Shown here piece after piece: positions 40,925 through 49,854 of a stretch of DNA of 64,000 nucleotides. The first letter of the stretch is position 1, and the number at the start of each line of letters is the position of its first letter. Where the stretch lies: positions 372,001 to 436,000 of the forward strand of contig NZ_CP041387.1 in NCBI RefSeq assembly GCF_007005445.1, read 5' to 3'. Made by a program: the position numbers and the translations under genes. The notes under the pieces were generated by a model that was not told where the DNA came from, ran no database searches, and saw nothing but the letters and a program-made list of their open reading frames with translations. The stretch comes from Rhodopseudomonas palustris. GTDB lineage: Bacteria; Pseudomonadota; Alphaproteobacteria; Rhizobiales; Xanthobacteraceae.

Positions 40925-42418
40925 ATGACCATTCTGATGCCGGAGCCGGACCAGTCGGTGCTGGCGCGCCGCGACGAGATCATTGCGGCCTTGCGCAGGA
41001 TCGTGCCGGGCGAGGGCGTGATCTCCAGCGCTGCCGAAATGAAACCCTATGAGTCCGATGGCCTCATGGCGTATCGGCAGCCGCCGATGGTGGTGGTGCT
41101 GCCGAGCACGACCAAACAGGTGTCGGAGGTGCTGCGCTATTGCCACCAGAACGGCATCAAGGTGGTGCCGCGCGGCTCCGGCACCTCGCTGTCCGGCGGG
41201 GCGCTGCCGCTCGCCGACGGCGTGTTACTCGGCCTCGGCAAGTTCAAGCGGATTCGCGAGATCGACTTCGACAACCGCGCCGTGGTTGTCGAGCCCGGCG
41301 TCACCAATCTGGCGATCAGCCAGGCGGTCGATCACGCCGGGTTCTACTACGCGCCCGACCCGTCGTCGCAGATCGCCTGTTCGATCGGCGGCAACATCGC
41401 CGAGAATTCCGGCGGCGTGCACTGCCTGAAATACGGCATGACCACCAACAACGTGCTCGGCTGCGAGATCGTGCTGATGACCGGTGAGATCCTGCGGATC
41501 GGTGGCAAGGCAGCGGAATGCGCCGGCTACGATCTGATGGGCGTGATCACCGGCTCCGAAGGATTGCTCGGTGTCATCACCGAAGTCACCGTGCGCATCC
41601 TGCGCAAACCGGAAACGGCGCGGGCCCTGATGATCGGCTTCCAGAGCGTCGAGGCCGCCGGCCAGTGCGTCGCCGACGTGATCAGCGCCGGTATCATTCC
41701 GGGCGGCATGGAGATGATGGACAAGCCGGCGATCCACGCCGCGGAAGCCTTCGTCCATGCCGGCTACCCGCTCGACGTCGAAGCGCTGCTGATCATCGAG
41801 CTCGACGGACCGCAGGTCGAGGTCGACGAACTGATCGGCCGGGTCGAGGCGATCGCGCTGCAATGCGGATCGACCACCTGCCAGATCTCCACCAGCGAGC
41901 AGCAGCGGCTCTTGTTCTGGTCCGGCCGCAAGGCGGCGTTCCCGGCGGTGGGCCGGATCTCGCCGGACTATCTGTGCATGGACGGCACCATCCCGCGCGC
42001 CCAGTTGCCGCTGGTGCTGCGGCGGATGAACGAGATGTCGGAGAAATACGGCCTGCGCGTCGCCAACGTGTTCCACGCCGGCGACGGCAATCTGCATCCG
42101 CTGATCCTGTACGACGCCAACAAGCCGGGCGAGCAGGACGCCGCCGAAGCGTTCGGCGCCGACATCCTGCGGCTGTGCGTCGAGGTCGGCGGCGTGCTCA
42201 CCGGCGAGCACGGCGTCGGGATCGAAAAGCGCGACCTGATGCCGGAGATGTTCTCCGACATCGATCTCAACCAGCAGCAGCGGCTGAAATGCGCGTTCGA
42301 TTCCGAGGGCCTGCTGAATCCCGGCAAAGTGTTCCCGACGCTGCACCGCTGCGCCGAGCTCGGCCGCATGCACGTGCACAAGGGGCAGTTGCCGTTCCCC
42401 GATATTCCGCGGTTCTGA
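40925..42418 (+). CDS. glcD: Glycolate oxidase FAD subunit GlcD
   Basis: 497 residues of the FAD-linked oxidase (VAO/PCMH) superfamily. FAD-binding domain: VVVLPSTTKQVSEVLRYCHQNGIKVVPRGSGTSLSGGALPLADGV (about residues 57-101), SIGGNIAENSGGVHCLKYG and GYDLMGVITGSEGLLGVITE. The C-terminal domain has NVFHAGDGNLHPLILYD and GGVLTGEHGVGIEKRDLMPEMF, the last containing the conserved GEHG. It oxidises glycolate (or D-lactate) to glyoxylate, donating electrons through GlcF to the quinone pool. Photorespiration-derived glycolate makes this relevant in Calvin-cycle bacteria. It is followed by glcE across a family 3 repeat. Confidence 0.93.
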   Translation: MTILMPEPDQSVLARRDEIIAALRRIVPGEGVISSAAEMKPYESDGLMAYRQPPMVVVLPSTTKQVSEVLRYCHQNGIKVVPRGSGTSLSGGALPLADGVLLGLGKFKRIREIDFDNRAVVVEPGVTNLAISQAVDHAGFYYAPDPSSQIACSIGGNIAENSGGVHCLKYGMTTNNVLGCEIVLMTGEILRIGGKAAECAGYDLMGVITGSEGLLGVITEVTVRILRKPETARALMIGFQSVEAAGQCVADVISAGIIPGGMEMMDKPAIHAAEAFVHAGYPLDVEALLIIELDGPQVEVDELIGRVEAIALQCGSTTCQISTSEQQRLLFWSGRKAAFPAVGRISPDYLCMDGTIPRAQLPLVLRRMNEMSEKYGLRVANVFHAGDGNLHPLILYDANKPGEQDAAEAFGADILRLCVEVGGVLTGEHGVGIEKRDLMPEMFSDIDLNQQQRLKCAFDSEGLLNPGKVFPTLHRCAELGRMHVHKGQLPFPDIPRF

Positions 42419-42462
42419 TCTGGTCGTTGGTCGTAGATGTGGCTCTCGATCTCATACCGCGC

Positions 42463-42537
42463 CGTCATGGCGAGGAGCGAAGCGATCCAGCTCTTCGCCT
42501 CTCGCACTGGATTGCTTCGCTTCGCTCGCAGTGACGG
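42463..42537. repeat. Palindromic intergenic repeat, family 3
   Basis: A 75-bp imperfect palindrome opens CGTCATGGCGAGGAGCGAAG and closes with GCTTCGCTTCGCTCGCAGTGACG. The arms pair through GCGAAGCGATCCAG with CTGGATTGCTTCGC. It is a widely distributed rhizobial element type and lies between glcD and glcE, so it would form a hairpin in the operon transcript. Confidence 0.75.
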
Positions 42538-42579
42538 AGCGAGACTTGTTGACCTCGACCTGAAGGACGAGATTCGCCC

Positions 42580-43821
42580 GTGGATACGCTGAAAGTACGC
42601 GACGCACAGGAGGTCGAGGACGCGGTGCGCGCCGCGATCGCCAATGAGCAGCCGATCGAGATCGTCGGCCATGGCGGCAAACGTACCATCGGGCAGCCGA
42701 TGGCCACCAATGCGGTGCTAGAGCTGTCGGCGCTCAACGCCGTCGCGGCTTACGAGCCCAACGAACTGATCATCACCGTGCAGGCCGGCGCGCCGATGGC
42801 CGACGTGCTGTCGCTGATCGATTCCAAGAACCAGCATTTCGCCTTCGAGCCGATGGACACTGCGACGCTGCTCGGCACTGCACCGGGGGCAGGCACGGTG
42901 GCCGGTATGATCGGCGCAGGGCTTGCCGGGCCGCGGCGGATCAAGGCGGGCGGAGCCCGCGATCATCTGCTGGGGGCGCATGCGGTGTCGGGCTTCGGCG
43001 AGAGCTTCAAGGCCGGCGGCAAGGTGGTGAAGAACGTCACCGGCTACGACCTGTGCAAGCTGCTCGCCGGCTCCTGGGGCACGCTGGCGGTGATGACCGA
43101 GGTCACGCTGAAGGTGACGCCGCGGCCGGAAAGCGAGCGCACCCTGGTGCTGCGCGGGCTCGGCGACGTCGTGGCCAACAAGGCCATGACCACGGCGCTG
43201 GGCTCGCCCTACGACGTCACTGGCGCCGCGCATCTGCCCGGCTCGGCGCTCCGCACCACGGCCGGTGCATTGGCGGAGATTGCCCAGCCCGATCAGGCGC
43301 TGACGCTGCTGCGGCTTGAGGGTATCACCTCGTCGGCGAGTCACCGCGCCCAGTCGCTCCGTGCGGCGCTGAAGAGTTTCGGCGATGCCGAGCTGATCGA
43401 GGACGAGGCTTCCGCGGCGCTGTGGCGCGCGGTGCGCGATGTCGAACCGTTCGCGGCCTCCGGCCCGCGGGCGCTGTGGCCGGTGTGGCGGATCGTCTGC
43501 CCACCGGCAGCCGGCGGCGCGTTCGGCGAGCAACTCGCCCGCGAGAGCGGCGGCGAGGTGATGTACGACTGGGGCGGCGGCCTGATCTGGGCGGCGCTGC
43601 CGCCGGCGGCCGACGGCCACGCCAAGGCGCTGCGCCAGCGCGTCGAGAAGATCGCCGGTCATGCCACCCTGATCCGCGGCAGCGACGTGGTGCGGGCGGC
43701 GATCGACGTGTTCCATCCGCAGCCGGCGGGCCTCGCGGCGCTCGGCGACCGCGTCAAGCGCAGCTTCGATCCCACCAACATTCTCAATCGCGGCCGGATG
43801 TCGCGAGGATCTGCGACATGA
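42580..43821 (+). CDS. glcE: Glycolate oxidase FAD subunit GlcE
   Basis: 413 residues from GTG 42580. A second FAD-linked oxidase subunit: GHGGKRTIGQPMATNAVLELSALNAV (about residues 29-55), PMADVLSLIDSKNQHFAFEP, GTVAGMIGAGLAGPRRIKAGGARDHLLGAHAVSG and GGKVVKNVTGYDLCKLLAGSWGTLAVMTE are typical of GlcE, which binds FAD but lacks GlcD's C-terminal catalytic motifs. It works as a heterotrimer with GlcD and GlcF. Its stop overlaps the glcF start (ATGA). Confidence 0.92.
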   Translation: MDTLKVRDAQEVEDAVRAAIANEQPIEIVGHGGKRTIGQPMATNAVLELSALNAVAAYEPNELIITVQAGAPMADVLSLIDSKNQHFAFEPMDTATLLGTAPGAGTVAGMIGAGLAGPRRIKAGGARDHLLGAHAVSGFGESFKAGGKVVKNVTGYDLCKLLAGSWGTLAVMTEVTLKVTPRPESERTLVLRGLGDVVANKAMTTALGSPYDVTGAAHLPGSALRTTAGALAEIAQPDQALTLLRLEGITSSASHRAQSLRAALKSFGDAELIEDEASAALWRAVRDVEPFAASGPRALWPVWRIVCPPAAGGAFGEQLARESGGEVMYDWGGGLIWAALPPAADGHAKALRQRVEKIAGHATLIRGSDVVRAAIDVFHPQPAGLAALGDRVKRSFDPTNILNRGRMSRGSAT

Positions 43822-45131
43822 AGACCGAATTCAGCCTGACCCAGCTCGCCGATCCCGACATCGCCGAGGCCGACAGGATCCTGCGCGCCTGCGTGCATTG
43901 CGGCTTCTGCACCGCGACCTGTCCGACCTATGTGCTGCTCGGCGACGAGCTCGACAGTCCGCGCGGCCGCATCTACCTGATCAAGGAGATGCTGCAGAGC
44001 GACCAGCCGCCGACCGCGGACGTCGTCAAACACATCGACCGCTGCCTGTCGTGCCTCGCCTGCATGACCACCTGTCCGTCGGGCGTCAACTACATGCATC
44101 TGGTCGATCAGGCCCGCGCGCGGATCGAGAAGCAGTACCGGCGGCCGTTCTGGGACCGGGTCGTGCGCGAGGCGCTGTCGTGGATGATGCCGCATCCGGG
44201 CATGTTCCGGCTCGGCATGTGGGCGGCCCGGATCGTGCGGCCGGTCGCGGCGCTGTTGCCCGGCTCGCACGACCTGACGCATCCGACCGTGCTGAGCCGG
44301 ATCAAGGCGATGCTGGCGCTGGCGCCGAAGCATCTGCCGGAACCCGGCCCCGATTCCGGGACGACGTTTCCGGCGGTCGGGCCGAAGCGCGGCCGGGTGG
44401 CGCTGCTGCACGGCTGCGCCCAGCAGGTGCTGGCGCCGCGCATCAATCGCGCGGCGATCAATCTGCTCACCCGCCACGGCATCGAGGTGGTGCTTGCCGC
44501 CGACGAAGCGTGCTGCGGTGCCCTGATCCATCACCTCGGCCGGGATACCCGCACGCTCGACTATGCCCGCACCAACATCAAAGCATGGCTCGCCGAGATC
44601 GAGCGCGGCGGTCTCGACGCGATCCTGGTAACCACCTCGGGCTGCGGTACGGTGATCAAGGATTACGGCTACATGCTGCGAGAAGATCCGGAGTATGCGG
44701 CGGGGGCCGCAAAGGTTTCGGGCCTCGCCAAAGACATCAGCGAATATGTCGGTGGGCTCGAACTGTCATCGCCTCGTCCGCATGACGACGTCGTAGTGGC
44801 TTATCACTCCGCCTGTTCGTTGCAGCATGGCCAGAAAATCACGCAGCTCCCCAAAGAATTGCTTTCCAAGACTGGATTCGTGGTGAAAGATATTCCCGAG
44901 AGTCATTTGTGTTGTGGTTCGGCGGGCACGTACAACATTCTCCAGCCTGACATCGCGACCAGATTGCGCGACCGCAAGGTCGCCAACATCGCTTCCGTCA
45001 AGCCGGACATGATCGCCGCAGGCAATATCGGCTGCATGGTGCAGATTGCCAGCGGAACGGAAGTCCCTGTGGTGCACACGATTGAACTTCTCGATTGGGC
45101 GACGGGCGGGCCCCGTCCTGCTCCGCACTGA
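43818..45131 (+). CDS. glcF: Glycolate oxidase iron-sulfur subunit GlcF
   Basis: 437 residues from ATG 43818. Two 4Fe-4S ferredoxin motifs are at the N-terminus: CVHCGFCTATCP (about residues 24-35) and CLSCLACMTTCPSG (about 76-89). Two CCG domains (cysteine-rich, heterodisulfide-reductase type) follow: DEACCGALIHHLGRD (about 230) and ESHLCCGSAGTYNI (about 360). It passes electrons from GlcD/GlcE to the membrane. The start overlaps the glcE stop. The lysine-rich gene follows 75 bases later and may share the transcript. Confidence 0.94.
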   Translation: MKTEFSLTQLADPDIAEADRILRACVHCGFCTATCPTYVLLGDELDSPRGRIYLIKEMLQSDQPPTADVVKHIDRCLSCLACMTTCPSGVNYMHLVDQARARIEKQYRRPFWDRVVREALSWMMPHPGMFRLGMWAARIVRPVAALLPGSHDLTHPTVLSRIKAMLALAPKHLPEPGPDSGTTFPAVGPKRGRVALLHGCAQQVLAPRINRAAINLLTRHGIEVVLAADEACCGALIHHLGRDTRTLDYARTNIKAWLAEIERGGLDAILVTTSGCGTVIKDYGYMLREDPEYAAGAAKVSGLAKDISEYVGGLELSSPRPHDDVVVAYHSACSLQHGQKITQLPKELLSKTGFVVKDIPESHLCCGSAGTYNILQPDIATRLRDRKVANIASVKPDMIAAGNIGCMVQIASGTEVPVVHTIELLDWATGGPRPAPH

Positions 45132-45205
45132 TCGGAGCCTGGAACGCCGGTCGCTGAGCGCGGGATCGTCGACCGGAAGGCGATCCGCACAGCAGGAGGA
45201 CGACG

Positions 45206-46108
45206 ATGGCGAAAGGCAAGAAGTCCAAGACCAAGGACAAGGCCGACAAGAAGGCCGACAAGTCCAAGTCCAAGAAGAAGTCCAAACTGCTGCTGGCGAA
45301 GAACACCGGAAAGCCGGCCAAGAAGGCCAGCAAGGCGTCGGCTTCGAAGTCAAAGTCGAAGGTCGACCCGAAGTCCAAAGCCAAGACCAAGGCGAAGTCC
45401 AAGGCCACGTCGACGCCCAAGTCGAAGAAGCTCAAGTCGAAGCCGAGCGCGGGCAAATCGGCGAAGACTGCCGACAAGAAGCCGGTGAGCAAGGCGAAGA
45501 AGCCCGCCAAGGCCGCGGCGAACAAAGTCGCCAAGTCGCCTTCGGCCAAGAAGGGGGCTGCCAAAAAGGCCACTGCCAAGAAGGCCACTGCTAACAAAGG
45601 CACTGCCAAGACGGTCGCTAGGACGACGGTCGCCCAGAAAGCGGTATCCAACAAGGCCGTGACGCCCAAACCGGCCTCCTCCCGGGCGCCCACCAAGCCT
45701 TCGGCCAAGACGGCCAAGACCAAGCCCGCGCCGAGCGCTGCGGAGGTAGTCGCCGAGCCGATCGCGCCGCCGCCCCCGCCGAGGCCCCGTAAGCCCCGCG
45801 CCAAGAAGCCTCGCCCCGCCCCGGAACCAATTACCATGGAGCTCGAAACTCCATTCGAGCCGGAGGTCACTCAGGAGCCCGAGGCTGCGGGCGCGTCGGA
45901 CGATACTGCTCCGGCCGAGCCGTTCGCGGCCGAGCAGCCCGCTGCCGCCGAGGACAACGAGCCGGTGGAGACGCCGGTGAAGAGCGCCTCGGTCGAAGCC
46001 TCGGATCAGCCCGTCGACAGGATCTCCGAGTCGTCGGTCGAGGAGGCCGCCGAAGAGGACGAGTTCGATCGCGCCCAACAGGCGGGTGTCAGGTCGGACC
46101 CGACCTGA
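45206..46108 (+). CDS. Lysine/alanine-rich histone-H1-like protein with acidic tail
   Basis: 300 residues, low complexity throughout. Residues 1 to about 195 are Lys/Ala/Ser/Pro rich with many KK and AKK units and short tandem repeats (for example KKATAKKATANKGTAK), strongly basic, as in eukaryotic histone H1 tails and bacterial histone-like proteins. From about residue 205 it becomes Pro/Glu/Asp rich and acidic, ending EEAAEEDEFDRAQQAG then a short tail. No folded domain, signal peptide or membrane helix is seen. A basic DNA- or RNA-binding body with an acidic self-shielding tail is the simplest reading. AGGAGG precedes the ATG at 45206. The gene may be prone to repeat-length change. Confidence 0.75.
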   Translation: MAKGKKSKTKDKADKKADKSKSKKKSKLLLAKNTGKPAKKASKASASKSKSKVDPKSKAKTKAKSKATSTPKSKKLKSKPSAGKSAKTADKKPVSKAKKPAKAAANKVAKSPSAKKGAAKKATAKKATANKGTAKTVARTTVAQKAVSNKAVTPKPASSRAPTKPSAKTAKTKPAPSAAEVVAEPIAPPPPPRPRKPRAKKPRPAPEPITMELETPFEPEVTQEPEAAGASDDTAPAEPFAAEQPAAAEDNEPVETPVKSASVEASDQPVDRISESSVEEAAEEDEFDRAQQAGVRSDPT

Positions 46109-46145
46109 GCCGAGCGGTTGCTTCGCGAACTGCATTCGATCTGCC

Positions 46146-46180
46146 GAAGGCCGCGGACATGACCGCGGCCTTCTGCTTTT
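46146..46180 (+). terminator. Rho-independent terminator after the lysine-rich gene
   Basis: Perfect 11-bp stem GAAGGCCGCGG (46146-46156) with CCGCGGCCTTC (46163-46173), ACATGA loop, followed by TGCTTTT. It probably ends the glcDEF-lysine-rich-protein transcript. Confidence 0.85.
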
Positions 46181-46570
46181 CGCCAGGGACTCCTTGTGCC
46201 TTGAACGAGCCGCCGAGGCGTCCTGAACATGATGGGTATTTGAGTGTTCCATCGGACGAGACCGGCGAGTCCGCCGATTCGATCGCGTCCAGTTTAGTTG
46301 CGACCTCGACTTAGCCAAAAGTGTTGCCCGAAATGCCAACAATGATGGTTTCGGCCTAAGAGTCACTCGCAATCACGTGATCTAATTGCAACACTCCTCA
46401 ACTACGAGTTGGCGAAGTGACTAAATTGCTCAAAAAGTCGGCAACTGCATGTGTTTTTTGCTTCACCGTTTCCGTGTCGCGCCGCACATTGCTGTCACAT
46501 TTGGTTTTGGCAGGTCGATGTCGCGTCCTTGAACTTCGGTCCGGCTGACTTGAAAACGATGGGGATCAAA
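46181..46570 (+). promoter_or_regulatory. AT-rich leader region of the porin-like gene
   Basis: About 390 bases with no coding support. It is clearly AT-richer than the surroundings from about 46300 (TTAGCCAAAAG, GATCTAATTGCAAC, GACTAAATTGCTCAAAAAG), as expected for a strong outer-membrane-protein promoter. No perfect -35/-10 pair or known operator was identified. A long 5' leader of this kind is a candidate site for small-RNA or RNA-based control. Confidence 0.45.
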
Positions 46571-47500
46571 ATGAAGAAGACAATCTTGTCGGTCGCGGCA
46601 GTGCTCGCAGTCGGCGCCGGCTCGGCCCAGGCGGCCGATCTGCCCGCCAAGGTCTACACCAAGGCTCCGCCGGTCGTGGCATTCAACCCGTGGGACGTGG
46701 CGTTCGGCACCTCGGTTTCCAGCGATTACGTGTTTCGTGGCATCACCCAGTCGAACCACCAGCCGTCGGTGAGCGGCTACATCGAGCCGCGCTACAACAT
46801 CAATCCGGACCTGCAGATCTACGCCGGCGTGTCGGCTTCGAGCATCTCGTTCGCCAACCGCGCCGCTGCTGAGATCGACGGCTACGTCGGTATCCGCCCG
46901 ACCTTCGGTCCGGCCGCGTTCGACTTCGGCTTCTGGTACTACGGCTATCCGGGCGGCCAGTGCATCGACACCGTTCAGGGCGGCGGCAACCTGTGCCCGC
47001 TCGGCTCAAGCGCGCTCGCCAACGGCAACGTGATGAAGAAGGACGTGTCGTTCTACGAGTTCTACGGCAAGTTCAACTACACCTTCAACGACATGTTCAC
47101 CGCTGGCGCCAGCGTGAACTACTCGCCGGACTTCCTGCGCTTCGGCACCTCGGGCACCTACGCCGCGGTGAACGCGAAGATTACCATGCCGGGCACCTTC
47201 TTCGGCACCAGCGGCATCGGCTCCTACATCTCGGGTGAATACGGCCATCAGTGGCTCGGCACCACCGACGCGTTCTACGCGTTCACGGCTCTGCCGGACT
47301 ACAACACCTGGAACGTCGGCGTGGGCTTCACCTACAAGGTGTTCACCCTCGATCTGCGCTACACCGACAGCGACCTGTCGAAGGCCGGCTGCCAGGCGAT
47401 CACCTCCGACTTCACCTCGAACGGCGTGACCTCGGGCTGGTGCGGTGCTCGTTTCATCGCCAAGCTCTCGGCTGACGTGACGCTGGGCGCGCTGAAGTAA
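46571..47500 (+). CDS. Outer-membrane porin-like protein (TorF-type)
   Basis: 309 residues from ATG 46571, which has GGGGA at 46561-46565; ATG 46559 is possible. A clear signal peptide (MKKTILSVAAVLAVGAGSAQA) precedes the mature start ADLPAKVYTK. The body is rich in aromatic, alternating beta-strand residues (VAFGTSVSSDYVFRGITQSN, WYYGYPGGQCIDT, FYEFYGKFNYTFNDMF, FTYKVFTLDLRYTDSDLS), as in the TorF family of putative porins (SDYVFRGITQS is characteristic). Two Cys pairs may form disulfides. It sits alone between a long AT-rich leader and a strong terminator, consistent with high expression. Confidence 0.87.
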   Translation: MKKTILSVAAVLAVGAGSAQAADLPAKVYTKAPPVVAFNPWDVAFGTSVSSDYVFRGITQSNHQPSVSGYIEPRYNINPDLQIYAGVSASSISFANRAAAEIDGYVGIRPTFGPAAFDFGFWYYGYPGGQCIDTVQGGGNLCPLGSSALANGNVMKKDVSFYEFYGKFNYTFNDMFTAGASVNYSPDFLRFGTSGTYAAVNAKITMPGTFFGTSGIGSYISGEYGHQWLGTTDAFYAFTALPDYNTWNVGVGFTYKVFTLDLRYTDSDLSKAGCQAITSDFTSNGVTSGWCGARFIAKLSADVTLGALK

Positions 47501-47523
47501 GATATCCCTTTCTGGGGGGCCTG

Positions 47524-47560
47524 AGGGCGGCGGAGCAATCCGCCGCCCTTTGTTTTGTTT
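47524..47560 (+). terminator. Rho-independent terminator after the porin-like gene
   Basis: Perfect 10-bp stem AGGGCGGCGG (47524-47533) with CCGCCGCCCT (47540-47549), 6-base loop, followed by TTGTTTTGTTT. It separates the porin-like gene from the convergent ABC transporter gene. Confidence 0.9.
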
Positions 47561-47718
47561 GGTGTGTTTGCTCGTGTCTGCCGCTTCGAAGCGGTCGAGG
47601 CCTCCGGCCGGCGGCCTTGAGCCGCGGGCCCTCGTCGCAGGCGGCCGATCGCCGCTTAAGCCGCTTGCGTCGCGGTCAGCAGCCAAAAGCTGCAGCGCCG
47701 CGTCGACCGACCTTCCGT

Positions 47719-49470
47719 TCATCCGGCTTCCGGCGCGGGAACGCTGAGCCGATCCTGTAGGGCGAAGCCGTCGCCGGTGCGGGACAGCACGGCGTCGCGC
47801 TGGTGGAATGCCTCCAGCGTCGAACGATGGCCGATCGAGACGATCGTGGTGCCCGAAAGCTTGCGGTCGAGCAGTCTGTACAGAGCGGCTTCCGACGGCT
47901 CGTCGAGCGACGCGGTCGCTTCGTCGAGGAACAGGTATTGCGGTGCGTGCAGTAGCGCGCGGGCGATGCCGAGCCGCTGCTGCTCGCCGAGCGACAGCGT
48001 CCGATTCCAGTGGCCGTGCCGATCGAGCTGCTCCGCCAGTGCCGGCAGCCCGACCTCGCGCAACACCTCAGCAACCTTCTCATCGCTGAAGGAGTTGGCC
48101 TCGGCCGGATACACGATCGCGGCGCGGAGTTCGCCGACCGGAAAGTACGGCCGTTGCGGCAGCATCATCAGCGTCGCATCGGCCGGGATCGCGATCGAGC
48201 CCGAACCGAACGGCCAGATCCCGGCGATCGCACGGAACAGCGTCGACTTGCCGGCGCCGGACGGCCCGGCGATCAGGGTGCGCTCGTTGTCGTGGATCTT
48301 GAATCCGTCGGCGCTGATCAGCGGCGATCCGGACGGCAGCGTCAGGTTGAGATCGTCGAGCGCGATGCCGCCGGGCGTCGGCGCGACGACCCGGGCCACG
48401 CCGGGAGCGGCGCGGAACGCTGCTGAGCTCTCGACCGCTCGTTCGAATCCGTCGAGCCGTTGCACCACCGATTGCCACTCCGCCAGGGTGCGATAGGCGG
48501 TGATGAAGAACGAGAGCGAGTCCTGTACGCTGTTGAAGGCGGAGGCGGTCTGCATCATGCCGCCGAGCTGAACCTTTTGGGCGAAGAAAGCCGGCGCCAC
48601 CAGAATGTAGGGGAAGATGATCGACGCCTGCGAGTAGCTGGCGGTGAACGCGGTGAGCCGTTTGGTGCGACTCATGATCCGCATGAAGTTCTCGGCAACG
48701 TAACCGAAACGTTCCGACAGCTTGCCACGCTCGGCCGGTTCGCCGCGTAGCAGGGCGATCTGTTCGGCGTTCTCACGGACACGCACCAGATTGAAGCGAA
48801 AATCAGCTTCGTAGCGCTGCTGGCGAAAGTTGAGATCGACCAGCGGCGACCCGATCCAATGGGTGAGGGCGGTGCCGATCACGGCGTAGATCAACGCGCC
48901 CCACACCAGGTAGCCGGGGATCGGGACATCCTGGCCGAACAGATGCAGCGGTGCCTCGTTCGACAGTCCCCACAGGATCACCACGAACGAAGCCAGCGTC
49001 ACCACCGCGTTGAGCAGACCGATGCCCAGCGCCAGCGTGCGCTCGACGAATAGCTGGGTGTCCTCGGCGATCCGTTGATCGGGATTGTCGGCGGCATCTC
49101 CGGTGAGCTGCATCTGGTAGTGGTTGGCGTCGTGCAGCCATCCGCCCAGATAGCGCTCGGTCATCCATTTGCGCCAGCGGATCTGAAGCCACTGGTTGAG
49201 ATAGAGTTGATAGACCTTCAGCGCGATCCAGATCGCCGCCAGAACGCAGAAATAGACGATCTGATAGGTGAAGACATCGTAGTTGCGCTCCTGCAGCGCG
49301 TTGTAGAAGTCGTTGTTCCAGCGGTTGAACAGCACCGCGAGCCCGACTGCGGCCAATTCGATCACCACCACGGCGGCGAGTAGTCCGCGGCCCATCCATC
49401 TGTCTTCGGCATTGAAATACGGCACTGCGATCCGCCAGGCGGTCGCCAAGGTGGTTCGGATAGTCGTCAC
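47719..49470 (-). CDS. BacA/SbmA-type ABC transporter with fused ATPase
   Basis: 583 residues. The N-terminal membrane domain (about 1-330) with six helices resembles SbmA/BacA (NRWNNDFYNALQERNYDVF, LNQWLQIRWRKWMTERYLGGWL, NPDQRIAEDTQLF). The C-terminal ABC ATPase has Walker A GPSGAGKST (about residue 408), signature LSLGEQQR, Walker B YLFLDEATASLD and the switch His in SIGHRS. Fused BacA-ATPase proteins (YddA/BclA group) import or export peptides; BclA of Bradyrhizobium handles host antimicrobial NCR peptides, whereas SbmA/BacA itself lacks an ATPase. A cobalamin or peptide substrate is plausible; not determinable from sequence. Confidence 0.9.
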   Translation of the reverse strand: MTTIRTTLATAWRIAVPYFNAEDRWMGRGLLAAVVVIELAAVGLAVLFNRWNNDFYNALQERNYDVFTYQIVYFCVLAAIWIALKVYQLYLNQWLQIRWRKWMTERYLGGWLHDANHYQMQLTGDAADNPDQRIAEDTQLFVERTLALGIGLLNAVVTLASFVVILWGLSNEAPLHLFGQDVPIPGYLVWGALIYAVIGTALTHWIGSPLVDLNFRQQRYEADFRFNLVRVRENAEQIALLRGEPAERGKLSERFGYVAENFMRIMSRTKRLTAFTASYSQASIIFPYILVAPAFFAQKVQLGGMMQTASAFNSVQDSLSFFITAYRTLAEWQSVVQRLDGFERAVESSAAFRAAPGVARVVAPTPGGIALDDLNLTLPSGSPLISADGFKIHDNERTLIAGPSGAGKSTLFRAIAGIWPFGSGSIAIPADATLMMLPQRPYFPVGELRAAIVYPAEANSFSDEKVAEVLREVGLPALAEQLDRHGHWNRTLSLGEQQRLGIARALLHAPQYLFLDEATASLDEPSEAALYRLLDRKLSGTTIVSIGHRSTLEAFHQRDAVLSRTGDGFALQDRLSVPAPEAG

Positions 49471-49854
49471 TGGAAAAGGTCTCCGGGTGGGAGGCTCCGT
49501 CTTGGAGTGGAGCCCGTGAGGGAATTCGCAGGTTCATTCACCAGCCGTCGTGTCGCGCCCTCTTGTCGCACCCTAGCACGTCGCCGCCGCGTGCGGAGTG
49601 TGCCCGGTGGATTTCGCGTGTTTGTGAGCGGTCAGATGCGGCGCCGCCTTGGGAGAATGCGCCGGTTGCCGTCGTGTCAGGACGGAAGCACGTGGTCGGC
49701 GCCGGGAGTCGCGCCGTCTGGCCAAGGCGGGGGCGTTCGCATTATAGCGTCTTACGCACGGCGGCATCTGTCCGCCGCAGTTCAGCCACTTCTTTGCCGG
49801 CGATCTGGCGCAAGCCGCTGGATGTCGAGCGGCTCCAACAACGACCGAGGTGAG
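49471..49854. other. Divergent intergenic region, no gene seen
   Basis: About 384 bases between the divergent ABC transporter and META-domain genes. The frame on the plus strand is open across much of it but has no ribosome-binding site or residue bias of a real protein. It should hold both promoters; no palindromic operator stands out. The Shine-Dalgarno GAGGTGAG of the next gene ends this region. Confidence 0.5.
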
